Shown here piece after piece: positions 41,478 to 49,986 of a DNA stretch of 64,000 nt. A program made the translations under genes and the position numbers. This stretch comes from Streptomyces sp. MUM 2J (GTDB taxonomy: Bacteria > Actinomycetota > Actinomycetes > Streptomycetales > Streptomycetaceae), in the NCBI RefSeq assembly GCF_022414535.1, contig NZ_JADWYM010000033.1, positions 17,607 through 81,606 on the forward strand. Reading direction: 5' to 3'. A model generated the notes under the pieces. The model made no database searches and was not told the DNA's origin. It worked only from the letters and a program-made list of their open reading frames with translations. The first letter of the stretch is position 1, and the number at the start of each line of letters is the position of its first letter.

Positions 41478-42611
41478 GTGAAGCTTCAGCGCATGAACCG
41501 GCGGGCCCTCGCCCTCGGCGCACTTGCCGTCTCCGGCGCCCTGGCCCTCACGGCGTGCGGCTCGGACGACACGGGCGACAAGAACAGCAGCGGCAGCAGC
41601 AGCAGCGGCGCCGCCAGCGCTCCGGCCAGCAACATCAAGTGCGACGACGCGAAGGGCCAGCTTCAGGTCGCCGGCTCCTCGGCGCAGAAGAACGCCATCG
41701 ACGCCTGGGTGAAGCAGTACACGGCCGCCTGCAACGGCGTGCAGATCAACTACAACGCCAACGGCTCCGGCGCCGGCATCACGAACTTCCTGCAGGGCCA
41801 GACCGCCTTCGCCGGTTCGGACTCCGCGCTGAAGCCCGACGAGATCACCGAGTCGAAGAAGGTCTGCTCCGGCGGCCAGGCCATCGACCTGCCCATGGTC
41901 GGCGGCCCGATCGCGGTCGGCTACAACGTGCCGGGCGTGGACACCCTCGTCCTCGACGCCAAGACGCTCTCCAAGATCTTCAACAGCGAGATCTCCAACT
42001 GGAACGACAAGGCCATCGCGGCGCTGAACCCCGGCGTCAAGCTGCCCGACCTGAAGATCCAGGCGTTCCACCGCTCGGACGAGTCCGGCACCACCGACAA
42101 CTTCACCAAGTACCTCAAGGCCGCCGGCGACTGGCAGTACGAGCCCGGCAAGAGCTGGAAGGCCAAGGGCGGCCAGTCCGCGCAGGGCTCCTCCGGCCTG
42201 GCCCAGCAGGTGAAGCAGACCGAGGGCGCCATCTCCTACTTCGAGCTGTCCTACGTCGCCGACGGCATGAAGGCCGTGGAGATCAAGACCGCCGCCGCCG
42301 AGCCGGTCGCGGCGACCACCGAGAACGCCTCCAAGGCGATCGGCGCCGCCAAGATCGTCGGCACCGGCGACGACCTCGCCCTCCAGCTGGACTACAACCC
42401 GTCCACCCCGGGCGCGTACCCGATCAGCCTGGTCACGTACGAGATCGTCTGCGACAAGGGCAACAAGGCCGACACCCTGCCGGCCGTGAAGTCCTTCCTC
42501 ACCTACATCGCCAGCGAGGACGGCCAGAGCATCCTCTCCGACGCCGGCTACGCCCCGCTCGCGGGCGACATCGCCACCAAGGTCCGCGAGGCCATCGCGA
42601 ACCTGAGCTGA
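41478..42611 (+). CDS. pstS: Phosphate ABC transporter, substrate-binding lipoprotein
   Basis: A 377-residue protein from GTG 41478 behind GGAAGGACG. The signal ends in the lipobox LALTACGSDD, with a Ser/Gly linker after the Cys. The phosphate-binding motifs are VAGSSAQKNAIDAW, TAFAGSDSALKPDE and FHRSDESGTTDNFTKYL, where Ser, Asp and Arg coordinate phosphate. It captures phosphate outside the membrane and hands it to PstCA. First gene of pstSCAB, behind the PHO box array. In Streptomyces the processed protein is abundant in phosphate-limited cultures. Confidence 0.97.
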   Translation: MKLQRMNRRALALGALAVSGALALTACGSDDTGDKNSSGSSSSGAASAPASNIKCDDAKGQLQVAGSSAQKNAIDAWVKQYTAACNGVQINYNANGSGAGITNFLQGQTAFAGSDSALKPDEITESKKVCSGGQAIDLPMVGGPIAVGYNVPGVDTLVLDAKTLSKIFNSEISNWNDKAIAALNPGVKLPDLKIQAFHRSDESGTTDNFTKYLKAAGDWQYEPGKSWKAKGGQSAQGSSGLAQQVKQTEGAISYFELSYVADGMKAVEIKTAAAEPVAATTENASKAIGAAKIVGTGDDLALQLDYNPSTPGAYPISLVTYEIVCDKGNKADTLPAVKSFLTYIASEDGQSILSDAGYAPLAGDIATKVREAIANLS

Positions 42612-42739
42612 CCTGAGCGTGCGGTCCGGATCCGCCACCCGGGTCCGGACCGCACCATCCGGTGCACCGCCGCCAGGGGCCGCCACCCGGCCCCGCCCGA
42701 GCCGCCCACCACGAGCGGCTCCGCAGACCGGAGAACCTC

Positions 42740-43747
42740 ATGGACATATCGACGCACACCAAAACAGCACCTCCGCCCAGTCCACGGCCCGGCCAGTCCG
42801 ACCAGAAGCGCAGCGTTCGCGGCGCCACCCGACCCGGTGACCGGATCTTCCTCGGTCTGTCCCGCGGCTCGGGCATTCTGCTTCTGCTGATCATGGCCTC
42901 GATCGCGGTCTTCCTGACCTACCGGTCCTTCAAGGTCCTCCCGGACAACACGGGCAACTTCTTCACCACCTTCGAGTGGAACACCAACGTCACCCCGCCG
43001 GACTTCGGCATCGCGGTCCTGGTCTTCGGCACAATCGTTTCCTCGATCATCGCCATGGCCCTCGCGGTCCCGGTGGCCGTCGGTATCGCCCTCTTCCTGA
43101 CGCACTACGCGCCCCGCCGCCTCAGCGGCCCCATCGCGTACGTCATCGACCTCCTCGCCGCCGTGCCGTCGATCGTCTACGGCCTGTGGGGCGCCCTCAT
43201 CCTCGTCCCGAACCTGGACGGCCTCTACGGCTGGCTCGACGACTACCTCGGCTGGACCGGCATCTTCGACTGGCAGGGCGGCGCCCCGCGCTCCCTGCTC
43301 ACCGTCGGCATCCTGCTCGCGATCATGATCCTGCCGATCATCACCAACGTGAGCCGCGAGGTCTTCCGCCAGGTGCCCCGGATGCACGAGGAGGCCGCGC
43401 TCGCCCTCGGCGCCACCCGCTGGGAAGTCGTCCGCATGTCGGTGCTCCCCTTCGGCCGCTCCGGCGTGATCTCCGCCTCGATGCTGGGCCTCGGCCGCGC
43501 ACTCGGCGAGACCATCGCGGTGGCCACCGTGCTCTCCCCGACCTTCGAGATCAAGGCCAGCCTGCTCGACCCGGGCGGCGGCACCTTCGCCCAGAACATC
43601 GCCAGCAAGTTCGGCGAGGCGACCGAGCAGGGGCGTGACGCGCTGATCGCCTCCGGTCTCGTCCTGTTCGTCATCACCCTTCTGGTCAACGGTGCGGCCC
43701 GCCTGATCATCGCCCGCCGTGCCGAGTACTCGGGGGCCAACGCATGA
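42740..43747 (+). CDS. pstC: Phosphate ABC transporter permease PstC
   Basis: A 335-residue protein from ATG 42740 (MDISTHTKTAPPPSPRPG). After a hydrophilic head of about 45 residues come six membrane helices. The cytoplasmic EAA-type coupling loop is EAALALGATRWEVVRMSVLPF, truncated here to its core EAALALGATRWEVV. A characteristic extracytoplasmic loop DLLAAVPSIVYGLWG is present. It forms the membrane channel with PstA. It follows pstS by 128 nt and overlaps pstA at ATGA. Confidence 0.95.
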   Translation: MDISTHTKTAPPPSPRPGQSDQKRSVRGATRPGDRIFLGLSRGSGILLLLIMASIAVFLTYRSFKVLPDNTGNFFTTFEWNTNVTPPDFGIAVLVFGTIVSSIIAMALAVPVAVGIALFLTHYAPRRLSGPIAYVIDLLAAVPSIVYGLWGALILVPNLDGLYGWLDDYLGWTGIFDWQGGAPRSLLTVGILLAIMILPIITNVSREVFRQVPRMHEEAALALGATRWEVVRMSVLPFGRSGVISASMLGLGRALGETIAVATVLSPTFEIKASLLDPGGGTFAQNIASKFGEATEQGRDALIASGLVLFVITLLVNGAARLIIARRAEYSGANA

Positions 43748-44802
43748 GCACCACCCTCACGAGCAAGCACCGGAGCACGCTGCGCGGCGGCCACCTGCCC
43801 AAGTGGTCCCCCTTGGCGATCATCGCCGGCAGCGTCGCGGTCGGCCTCGGTACCAGCGCGGCCGCCGGACTGCACAGCTCCATCCAGTGGGCCCTGATCG
43901 CCGCGGTCGTCTTCGTCGTCGCGACCTACGGGATCGCCGCGAGGGTCGAGGGCCGCCGGCAGGCCAGGGACCGCATCGCGACCAGTCTCATCTGGGTCGC
44001 CTTCCTCCTCGCCGTGATCCCGCTGGCCTCCCTGGTGTGGGAGACCGTCAAGCGCGGCGTGAAGGTCTTCGACGTCTACTTCCTGACCCACTCCATGGGC
44101 GTGGTCGCCGACACCGAGCCCGGCGGCGGCATCTACCACGCGATCATCGGCACGCTGGAGCAGGTCGGCCTCGCCAGCCTGATCTCCGTGCCGATCGGCG
44201 TGCTCACCGCGATCTACCTGGTCGAGTACGGCAAGGGCAGGCTCGCCAAAGCCATCACCTTCTTCGTCGACGTCATGACGGGCATCCCGTCGATCGTCGC
44301 CGGTCTGTTCATCCTCAGCTTCTGGATCCTCATCCTCGACATGGGCTACTCCGGCTTCGCCGGTTCGCTGGCCCTGTCGATCCTGATGATGCCGGTCGTG
44401 GTCCGTTCCACCGAGGAGATGCTCAAGCTCGTACCGAACGAGCTGCGCGAGGCCTCCCTCGCGCTCGGCGTACCGAAGTGGCGCACCATCCTCAAGGTGG
44501 TCCTGCCGACCTCCATCGGCGGCATCACCACGGGCGTGATGCTCGCGGTCGCGCGCATCACCGGCGAGACCGCTCCGATGCTGCTGCTGGTCTGGGGCAC
44601 GAACTTCATCAACAACAACCCCTTCGAGGACCCGCAGGCCTCGCTGCCGCTGTACATCTACCAGCAGTACGCGAACAGCTCGGGCGCCAACGCGGCGTAC
44701 GACCGTGCGTGGGCGGCGGCACTCGCCCTGATCGCCTTCGTGATGATCCTCAACCTGGTGGCCCGCGGCATCGCCCGTTGGAAGGCCCCGAGCCAACACT
44801 GA
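43744..44802 (+). CDS. pstA: Phosphate ABC transporter permease PstA
   Basis: A 352-residue protein from ATG 43744, overlapping the pstC stop (ATGA), so the two permeases are made in equal amounts. Two N-terminal helices precede the six-helix permease core with VDVMTGIPSIVAGLFIL and the coupling loop EASLALGVPKWRTILKVVLP (core EASLALGVPKWRTI). It pairs with PstC. The longer than usual N-terminal region (about 100 residues) is typical of actinobacterial PstA. Confidence 0.95.
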   Translation: MSTTLTSKHRSTLRGGHLPKWSPLAIIAGSVAVGLGTSAAAGLHSSIQWALIAAVVFVVATYGIAARVEGRRQARDRIATSLIWVAFLLAVIPLASLVWETVKRGVKVFDVYFLTHSMGVVADTEPGGGIYHAIIGTLEQVGLASLISVPIGVLTAIYLVEYGKGRLAKAITFFVDVMTGIPSIVAGLFILSFWILILDMGYSGFAGSLALSILMMPVVVRSTEEMLKLVPNELREASLALGVPKWRTILKVVLPTSIGGITTGVMLAVARITGETAPMLLLVWGTNFINNNPFEDPQASLPLYIYQQYANSSGANAAYDRAWAAALALIAFVMILNLVARGIARWKAPSQH

Positions 44803-44870
44803 GCGGCTACCGCCGCGGGGCCGGTCGCTGACGGCGACCCCCACAGCGACTGTTTGGAAGTGAAGAAGCA

Positions 44871-45647
44871 ATGGCGAAGCGAATCGACGTCAGCGGACTG
44901 TCCGCCTACTACGGCTCCCACAAGGCGATCGACGACATCTCGATGACCATCGAGCCGCGCACGGTGACCGCGTTCATCGGCCCCTCCGGCTGCGGCAAGT
45001 CGACGTTCCTGCGCACCCTCAACCGCATGCACGAGGTCACCCCCGGCGGCCGGGTCGAGGGCAAGGTGCTGCTCGACGACGAGGACCTGTACGGCGCCGG
45101 CGTGGACCCGGTCTCCGTCCGCCGCGAGGTCGGCATGGTCTTCCAGCGCCCGAACCCCTTCCCCACCATGTCGATCTTCGACAACGTGGCGGCGGGCCTG
45201 CGCCTGAACGGCAACTACCGCAAGAGCGAGCTGAACGACATCGTCGAGAAGTCGCTCCAGGGCGCCAACCTCTGGAACGAGGTCAAGGACCGCCTGAACA
45301 AGCCGGGCTCCGGTCTCTCCGGCGGCCAGCAGCAGCGCCTGTGCATCGCGCGGGCGATCGCCGTGCAGCCGAAGGTCCTGCTGATGGACGAGCCCTGCTC
45401 GGCCCTGGACCCGATCTCCACCCTCGCCATCGAGGACCTGATCGGTGAGCTGAAGGAGCGCTTCACGATCGTCATCGTGACGCACAACATGCAGCAGGCG
45501 GCCCGTGTCTCGGACCGCACCGCGTTCTTCAACCTCGCCGCCGTCGGTCAGCCCGGCAAGCTGATCGAGATCGACGACACGGAGCGGATCTTCTCCAACC
45601 CGTCGGTCCAGGCGACCGAGGACTACATCTCCGGCCGCTTCGGCTGA
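44871..45647 (+). CDS. pstB: Phosphate ABC transporter ATP-binding protein
   Basis: A 258-residue protein from ATG 44871 behind GAAGTGAAGAAG. Walker A is FIGPSGCGKSTFLR, the signature LSGGQQQRLCIARAIA, Walker B VLLMDEPCSALDPIS, and the switch His in VIVTHNMQQAARVSD. It ends DYISGRFG, as PstB proteins do. It energises PstCA in the cytoplasm and, where PhoU is present, takes part in signalling to the PhoR kinase. Last gene of pstSCAB; a 15-bp terminator lies 94 nt downstream. Confidence 0.97.
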   Translation: MAKRIDVSGLSAYYGSHKAIDDISMTIEPRTVTAFIGPSGCGKSTFLRTLNRMHEVTPGGRVEGKVLLDDEDLYGAGVDPVSVRREVGMVFQRPNPFPTMSIFDNVAAGLRLNGNYRKSELNDIVEKSLQGANLWNEVKDRLNKPGSGLSGGQQQRLCIARAIAVQPKVLLMDEPCSALDPISTLAIEDLIGELKERFTIVIVTHNMQQAARVSDRTAFFNLAAVGQPGKLIEIDDTERIFSNPSVQATEDYISGRFG

Positions 45648-45740
45648 TCCGGCCGCCGGCGCGGACGGCGCCGGCCCCGGACGAAGCCGGTGAAGACCCC
45701 TCGCGGTGCTGCATGGCGGTGCCACCGCGGGGACGCAGAA

Positions 45741-45773
45741 GGGCCCGCCCCCTGGCTCCCAGGGGGCGGGCCC
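45741..45773 (+). terminator. Terminator of pstSCAB
   Basis: GGGCCCGCCCCCTGG (45741-45755) pairs perfectly with CCAGGGGGCGGGCCC (45759-45773) over a 3-nt loop. The rest of the 410-bp interval 45648-46057 shows no gene. The hairpin could also stop the pit transcript arriving from the right. Confidence 0.8.
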
Positions 45774-46057
45774 CTGCATCGTCGGGCCGAAACGACCGCA
45801 CCGGTCACGGTGTGCGGAACGGCCGGGACGACGCCACCGGCCGAAACGATCCTCCCTGCGGCAGGGCCGGGGAGGCTGAAGCTCCTGCGGCGGGGCGCCA
45901 GCGCAGGGACCGCGGGGTTCCCGGTGCCGTGGTGGACGAGGTCCGCGCGCCGGTGGACCCCACCGGTCCGGCGTGCGGCACCGCTGCCTGCCGGGCGGCC
46001 CCGGCCAGGGAGCCGTCGCGCGTCGTGCGGCAGGCTCCGCCCTCGCACCACCGGCCC

Positions 46058-47056
46058 CTAGAGGAATGCCAGGTTCACCACGCCGAAGGCGCCGGCCGCC
46101 ACGAGTGCCGCCGCCGGCATGGTGATGAACCAGCCCATGACGATGTTCTTGGCCACGCCCCAGCGCACGGCGTTCAGCCGCTTCGTCGCCCCGACGCCCA
46201 TGATCGCGGAGGTGATCACGTGGGTCGTGGAGATCGGCGCCTTGAAGATGTAGGCGGTGGCGAACATGATCGACGCGCCCGTCGCCTCGGCGGCGAACCC
46301 CTGCGGCGGGTCGAGCTCGATGATCTTGCGGCCCAGGGTGCGCATGATGCGCCAGCCGCCCGCGTACGTGCCGAGCGACATCATCACGGCACAGGCGATC
46401 TTCACCCAGACCGGAATCGGGTCGTCGACACCCTGCACATCGGCGATGACCAGTGCCATCACCACGACACCCATGGTCTTCTGGGCGTCCTGGAGGCCGT
46501 GCCCGAGCGCCATCCCGGCGGCCGACACGGTCTGGGCGATGCGGAAGCCGCGCTTGGCCTTGTGCGGATTGGTCCGCCGGAAGATCCACATGATCGCGCA
46601 CATGACGAGGTAGCCGACGATCAGGCCGACCACCGGGGAGACCACCATGGGGATGATGACCTTGTCGATGACCCCGGACCAGATAACCTGCGTGCCGCCG
46701 GCGAGCGCCGCGCCGACCAGGCCTCCGAACAGAGCGTGGGAGGAGGACGAGGGAAGGCCGAAGTACCAGGTGATCAGGTTCCACAGGATCGCCCCGAGGA
46801 GGGCGGCGAAGAGGATGCCCATCCCCTTCGATCCCTCGGGTGTCTGAATCAGGCCGCTGCTCACCGTGTGGGCGACCCCGGAGCCCAGGAAGGCACCGGC
46901 CAGATTCATGACGGCGGCCATCGCCAGCGCCGCCCGCGGGGTCAGCGCCCGCGTGGAGACGGAGGTGGCGATGGCGTTGGCGGAGTCGTGGAAACCGTTG
47001 GTGTACGTGAAGAAGAGCGCGACCGTGATGGTCACGACCAGGGCGAAGGTGTCCAT
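46058..47056 (-). CDS. pitH: Low-affinity inorganic phosphate transporter (PiT family)
   Basis: A 332-residue protein from ATG 47056. Two inverted halves each keep the PiT signature: TNGFHDSANAIATSVSTRAL near the N-terminus and the second with ATAYIFKAPISTTHVITSAIMG. About ten membrane helices. It takes up metal-phosphate complexes in symport with protons when phosphate is plentiful, complementing the high-affinity Pst system next door. It follows the DUF47 gene by 9 nt, and the two are cotranscribed. The call is firm; whether it equals PitH1 is from remembered order. Confidence 0.93.
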   Translation of the reverse strand: MDTFALVVTITVALFFTYTNGFHDSANAIATSVSTRALTPRAALAMAAVMNLAGAFLGSGVAHTVSSGLIQTPEGSKGMGILFAALLGAILWNLITWYFGLPSSSSHALFGGLVGAALAGGTQVIWSGVIDKVIIPMVVSPVVGLIVGYLVMCAIMWIFRRTNPHKAKRGFRIAQTVSAAGMALGHGLQDAQKTMGVVVMALVIADVQGVDDPIPVWVKIACAVMMSLGTYAGGWRIMRTLGRKIIELDPPQGFAAEATGASIMFATAYIFKAPISTTHVITSAIMGVGATKRLNAVRWGVAKNIVMGWFITMPAAALVAAGAFGVVNLAFL

Positions 47057-47064
47057 GGTGCCGC

Positions 47065-47685
47065 TCAGGACTCCTTGACCGCGATGGTCTCCACCGTGTT
47101 GGCCACGTGCTCGAAGGCGTCGGCGGCCTCCTCCAGCACATCCACGATCTGCTTCAGCTTGAGGACCTCGATGGCGTCGTACTTGCCGTTGAAGAGGTGG
47201 GCGAGCAGCTTGCGGTGGATCTGGTCGGCCTGGTTCTCCAGCCGGTTGACCTCGATCCAGTACTCGGTGAGGTTGTCCATGGTCCGCAGGTGCGGCATGG
47301 CCTCGGCGGTGAGCTCCGCAGCCCGCGCCAGCACCTCGATCTGCTGCTCGACGCCCTTGGGCAGTTCCTCGACGTTGTAGAGGACGACCAGGTCGACGGC
47401 CTCCTCCATGAAGTCCATGATGTCGTCGAGGGACGATGCGAGGGAGTAGATGTCCTCGCGGTCGAACGGCGTGATGAACGAGGAGTTCAGCTGGTGGAAG
47501 ATCGCGTGCGTGGCATCGTCGCCTGCGTGTTCCGCGGCCCGCATACGCTCTGCGATCTCGGCCCGGGCGGAGGTGTCCGCCCCGAGCAGTTCCATCAGGA
47601 GCTTCGAGCCGGTGACGATGTTGTCCGCGGATGCGGCGAACATGTCATAGAAGCTCGTCTCCCTGGGGGTCAGACGAAAGCGCAC
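47065..47685 (-). CDS. DUF47 (PhoU-like) partner of the Pit transporter
   Basis: A 206-residue all-helical protein from ATG 47685 (MRFRLTPRETSFYDMFAASADN). It is a PhoU-related DUF47/PitA-accessory protein: repeated E/D-x3-D clusters such as AEHAGDDATHAIFHQLN and DREDIYSLASSLDDIMDFME, which bind metals in PhoU relatives. DUF47 proteins are encoded beside Pit transporters across bacteria and are thought to gate them. It is the first gene of the two-gene operon. One GTTCACC half-site lies on this strand near 47820, too little to claim a PHO box. Confidence 0.9.
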   Translation of the reverse strand: MRFRLTPRETSFYDMFAASADNIVTGSKLLMELLGADTSARAEIAERMRAAEHAGDDATHAIFHQLNSSFITPFDREDIYSLASSLDDIMDFMEEAVDLVVLYNVEELPKGVEQQIEVLARAAELTAEAMPHLRTMDNLTEYWIEVNRLENQADQIHRKLLAHLFNGKYDAIEVLKLKQIVDVLEEAADAFEHVANTVETIAVKES

Positions 47686-47836
47686 GTGGGGTCCTCGGGA
47701 TGCATCGGTTTTCGGTCAGGCTGATGCTAGGCGCATCATCCGGCCTCGGCTATCGGGCCGTTCCCCAGTGTCGCCCATGGGGCAGAGTGTTCGGCACGGG
47801 GGCTGCGACCCCTTCTTACCGGTGAACTTCGCTACT

Positions 47837-47857
47837 ATATACCCGCCAGGGGTATAT
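47837..47857. promoter_or_regulatory. CsoR operator upstream of csoR
   Basis: ATATACCC (47837-47844) and GGGTATAT (47850-47857) form a perfect inverted repeat around GCCAG. This is the TACCC-N-GGGTA type operator bound by Streptomyces CsoR, 33 nt before the csoR ATG, so autoregulation is expected. Confidence 0.85.
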
Positions 47858-47889
47858 GCCCGTTTTTCCCTTACACCGTGGAGGACGCG

Positions 47890-48258
47890 ATGACGACCAC
47901 CGGGGCCGGCGCAGGTGCGCCCTCCGCCGCCGCGGAAGCGGTCGGCACGAACGTGGTGACCGACCACGACCGCGGCGTGCACGGATACCACGAGCAGAAG
48001 GACGAGCACCTCAAGCGGCTGCGGCGCATCGAGGGCCAGATCCGGGGGCTGCAGCGGATGGTCGACGAGGACGTCTACTGCATCGACATACTCACCCAGG
48101 TCTCCGCCTCCACCAAGGCCCTGCAGTCCTTCGCCCTGCAACTGCTGGAGGAGCACCTGCGCCACTGCGTCGCCGACGCGGCCCTCAAGGGCGGCGACGA
48201 GATCGACGCCAAGGTGGAAGAGGCGACCAAGGCGATCGCCCGCCTGCTGCGGACCTGA
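47890..48258 (+). CDS. csoR: CsoR, copper-sensing repressor
   Basis: A 122-residue protein. ATG 47890 is preferred, with GGAGG 6 nt upstream; an in-frame GTG at 47878 is possible. The all-helical CsoR/RcnR domain (about 35-122) has LKRLRRIEGQIRGLQRMVDE. The Cu(I) ligands are C64, H89 and C93, the Cys-His-Cys set that separates copper sensors from RcnR and FrmR. Cu(I) binding releases it from operators such as the one at 47837-47857. Targets elsewhere would be copper ATPases and chaperones. The N-terminal 30 residues are disordered. Confidence 0.93.
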   Translation: MTTTGAGAGAPSAAAEAVGTNVVTDHDRGVHGYHEQKDEHLKRLRRIEGQIRGLQRMVDEDVYCIDILTQVSASTKALQSFALQLLEEHLRHCVADAALKGGDEIDAKVEEATKAIARLLRT

Positions 48259-48261
48259 CGC

Positions 48262-48441
48262 TCAGCGCCCGGGATCGCGTTCCCGTTCCTCGGCGACCCT
48301 CAGCACCTCGTCGATGCTCGCCAGGCTGAGCCGGTCCTCGTCCGCGGCCGAGGCCGCGATGATCAGCTCTCCGCACAGCTCGATCTCGGCGAGGGCCACG
48401 TGGTCCTGAACCGCCGTACCGCCGACCGGAGCCACATGCAT
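48262..48441 (-). CDS. Small conserved hypothetical protein
   Basis: A 59-residue protein from ATG 48441 (a GTG one codon earlier is possible), with GAGGTG just upstream. It begins MHVAPVGGTAVQDHVALAE, continues IELCGELIIAASAADEDRL, and ends in an acidic/basic helix (DEVLRVAEERERDPGR). No signal or membrane helix. I remember a protein of this kind at the same place in other Streptomyces genomes, convergent with csoR, the stops being 3 nt apart. Function unknown. Ser/Ala-rich SAADEDRLSL resembles no motif I know. Confidence 0.65.
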   Translation of the reverse strand: MHVAPVGGTAVQDHVALAEIELCGELIIAASAADEDRLSLASIDEVLRVAEERERDPGR

Positions 48442-48575
48442 CACCTCATCTCTGCCGTTACCGGCTTCCTAGAGTAGGGAGCGACCGGTGCGCCGCGCAT
48501 GGCACGGAAGGGCTAGTCCTGGCCACGCACCCGGCCACCCGGCCGCCGCGCCGCCCCGGTCCGGCGCCCGGCCGC

Positions 48576-49415
48576 TCACTCGGCGATCTTCCCGGCGTAG
48601 ATGTCCTCGCTCTTCGGCAACCGTACGTCGGCCGGGGCGCCGAAGTCGTACAGCAGCGTCGTCGAGGCGACGGCCACGGCGTCCTTCCGCTGCCCGTTGA
48701 CGAAACTGAACCGGTGACGGACCTTGCGGATGCGTCCCGCGTCGTCGAGGTACACGTCGAACGGCACGACCGCGGTGGCGAACCCTTTCGCCGCGGCCCG
48801 CAACGGCCCCCTGCCCGCCTCGGACGCCCGCGTCGCCGCCTCCCCGAGATCGGCGGTGCCGCGGTAGTGCCGCACCTCGGCCCCCGCCACCTCGGTGCGG
48901 CCGAGGTACGTCGCCGACCGCGCCCCGCGCAGCAACTCCGCGGCGGCGTACGGGTCGGTGGCCCCGCCGGTGACCAGGTTCCCGTCGGACAGCCCGGCGG
49001 TCTCCACCCGCACCCACTTGTCCGCGGGCACCCCGGCGCCCCGGTTCTTCATGAACAGCGCCCCGGGGGCCAGGAGTTCGGTGATGGGGCGGTGCTCGCT
49101 GCTCCCCGCCGGATCCTGCGGCAGCACCACGGTGAGCCGGCCCATCTGCCGGCGGTAGTCGTACACGCCCGCCCCGCGGATGGTCACCCGGGTCCCCCCG
49201 GTGGCCATCTCCATGGACGTCCGGGCCTTCGAACTGCCCGCCTCCACCAGCCGGTCGGCGGCTGCCCGGAGCGTCTGCACCGGATCCCCACCGGCGCGCG
49301 CGTCGCCCGCGACGGCATCGCGCCCGGAACACCCGCCGGCACACAGGCATGCCGCCACCCCGACGGCGACGCCCGCATCCCTCAGCCGCCGTTGCCGCCA
49401 CCGCTGCTCAGCCAT
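48576..49415 (-). CDS. Putative lipoprotein (LppX/LprG-like fold possible)
   Basis: A 279-residue protein from ATG 49415 (MAEQRWRQRRLRDAGVAVG). A signal with the lipobox CAGGC gives Cys as mature residue. The mature domain starts with LRAAADRLVEAGSSKARTSM and includes TRVTIRGAGVYDYRRQMGRL and DVYLDDAGRIRKVRHRFSF, the alternating strands of an LppX/LprG-type or DUF-type lipoprotein that can hold a lipid. It ends LPKSEDIYAGKIAE. Anchored outside the membrane; ligand unknown. Upstream codons were excluded because composition changes at 49415. Confidence 0.8.
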   Translation of the reverse strand: MAEQRWRQRRLRDAGVAVGVAACLCAGGCSGRDAVAGDARAGGDPVQTLRAAADRLVEAGSSKARTSMEMATGGTRVTIRGAGVYDYRRQMGRLTVVLPQDPAGSSEHRPITELLAPGALFMKNRGAGVPADKWVRVETAGLSDGNLVTGGATDPYAAAELLRGARSATYLGRTEVAGAEVRHYRGTADLGEAATRASEAGRGPLRAAAKGFATAVVPFDVYLDDAGRIRKVRHRFSFVNGQRKDAVAVASTTLLYDFGAPADVRLPKSEDIYAGKIAE

Positions 49416-49520
49416 CGCCTGCCCACCACCGGTACGTCCGCCACTGGACCCCTGTCGTCCGGTTAACGACGGGTAAGTGCCCCCGTCACGCAGGGGGCTT
49501 CCCGCGCTACCGTTGACCCT

Positions 49521-49709
49521 GTGACCGAGCAGGACGACCCCGTCGCCCCCGATCAGGACCACCACACGACCACCATGGAAAAGGGCCGGTTCTGCCTGGC
49601 CCACTGCACCTGCGGCTGGCACGGCCCCGCCCGCCGCGCGCGCAGCCTGGCGCGGGCCGACGCGGAGGACCACGCGGGCGCGGTGACCGGGGGCCACCCG
49701 CAGCGCTAG
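49521..49709 (+). CDS. Small Cys/His-containing conserved protein
   Basis: A 62-residue protein from GTG 49521. The centre reads GRFCLAHCTCGWHGPARRARS: three Cys and two His spaced like a small metal-binding knuckle. The end has LARADAEDHAGAVTGGH. No ribosome site is seen, but TACCGT (49508-49513) is 7 nt before the GTG, so it may be leaderless. I recall similar short proteins in other Streptomyces. It is divergent from the lipoprotein gene. Function unknown; zinc binding is a guess from the Cys/His pattern. Confidence 0.65.
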   Translation: MTEQDDPVAPDQDHHTTTMEKGRFCLAHCTCGWHGPARRARSLARADAEDHAGAVTGGHPQR

Positions 49710-49986
49710 CGTCCGCGACCCCGCCGGCCGGGACCGAACCCCCGGCACCCCCGGACCCGACCCGAGAGCCCGGCCGGCGACCCGGCGGTCACAGGGCCCG
49801 GCCGCCGCCGGCCCCCTGCCGCCCCCGTGCCCGCCCGCAGCCCCCGCGTCCCCTCACCGCCCCCGCCGCCCCGGATCGCACACCCCCGCCGGATCGCGCC
49901 TCCCGGCACCGGTCCACCCTGGAACCCCCGTCCCCCCACATCCCGTCCCCCTCCACAGAAGCCCAGGGGCAGGAAGAGGCCAGCAC

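Noticed and set aside
44658..47141. An 827-codon open frame on the minus strand
   Set aside because: It lies across pstA, pstB and an alternative frame of the Pit gene; no domain is seen and composition is artificial.
47686..47836. A PHO box before the DUF47-Pit operon
   Set aside because: Only one GTTCACC unit was found on that strand; PhoP sites need at least two in 11-nt phase.
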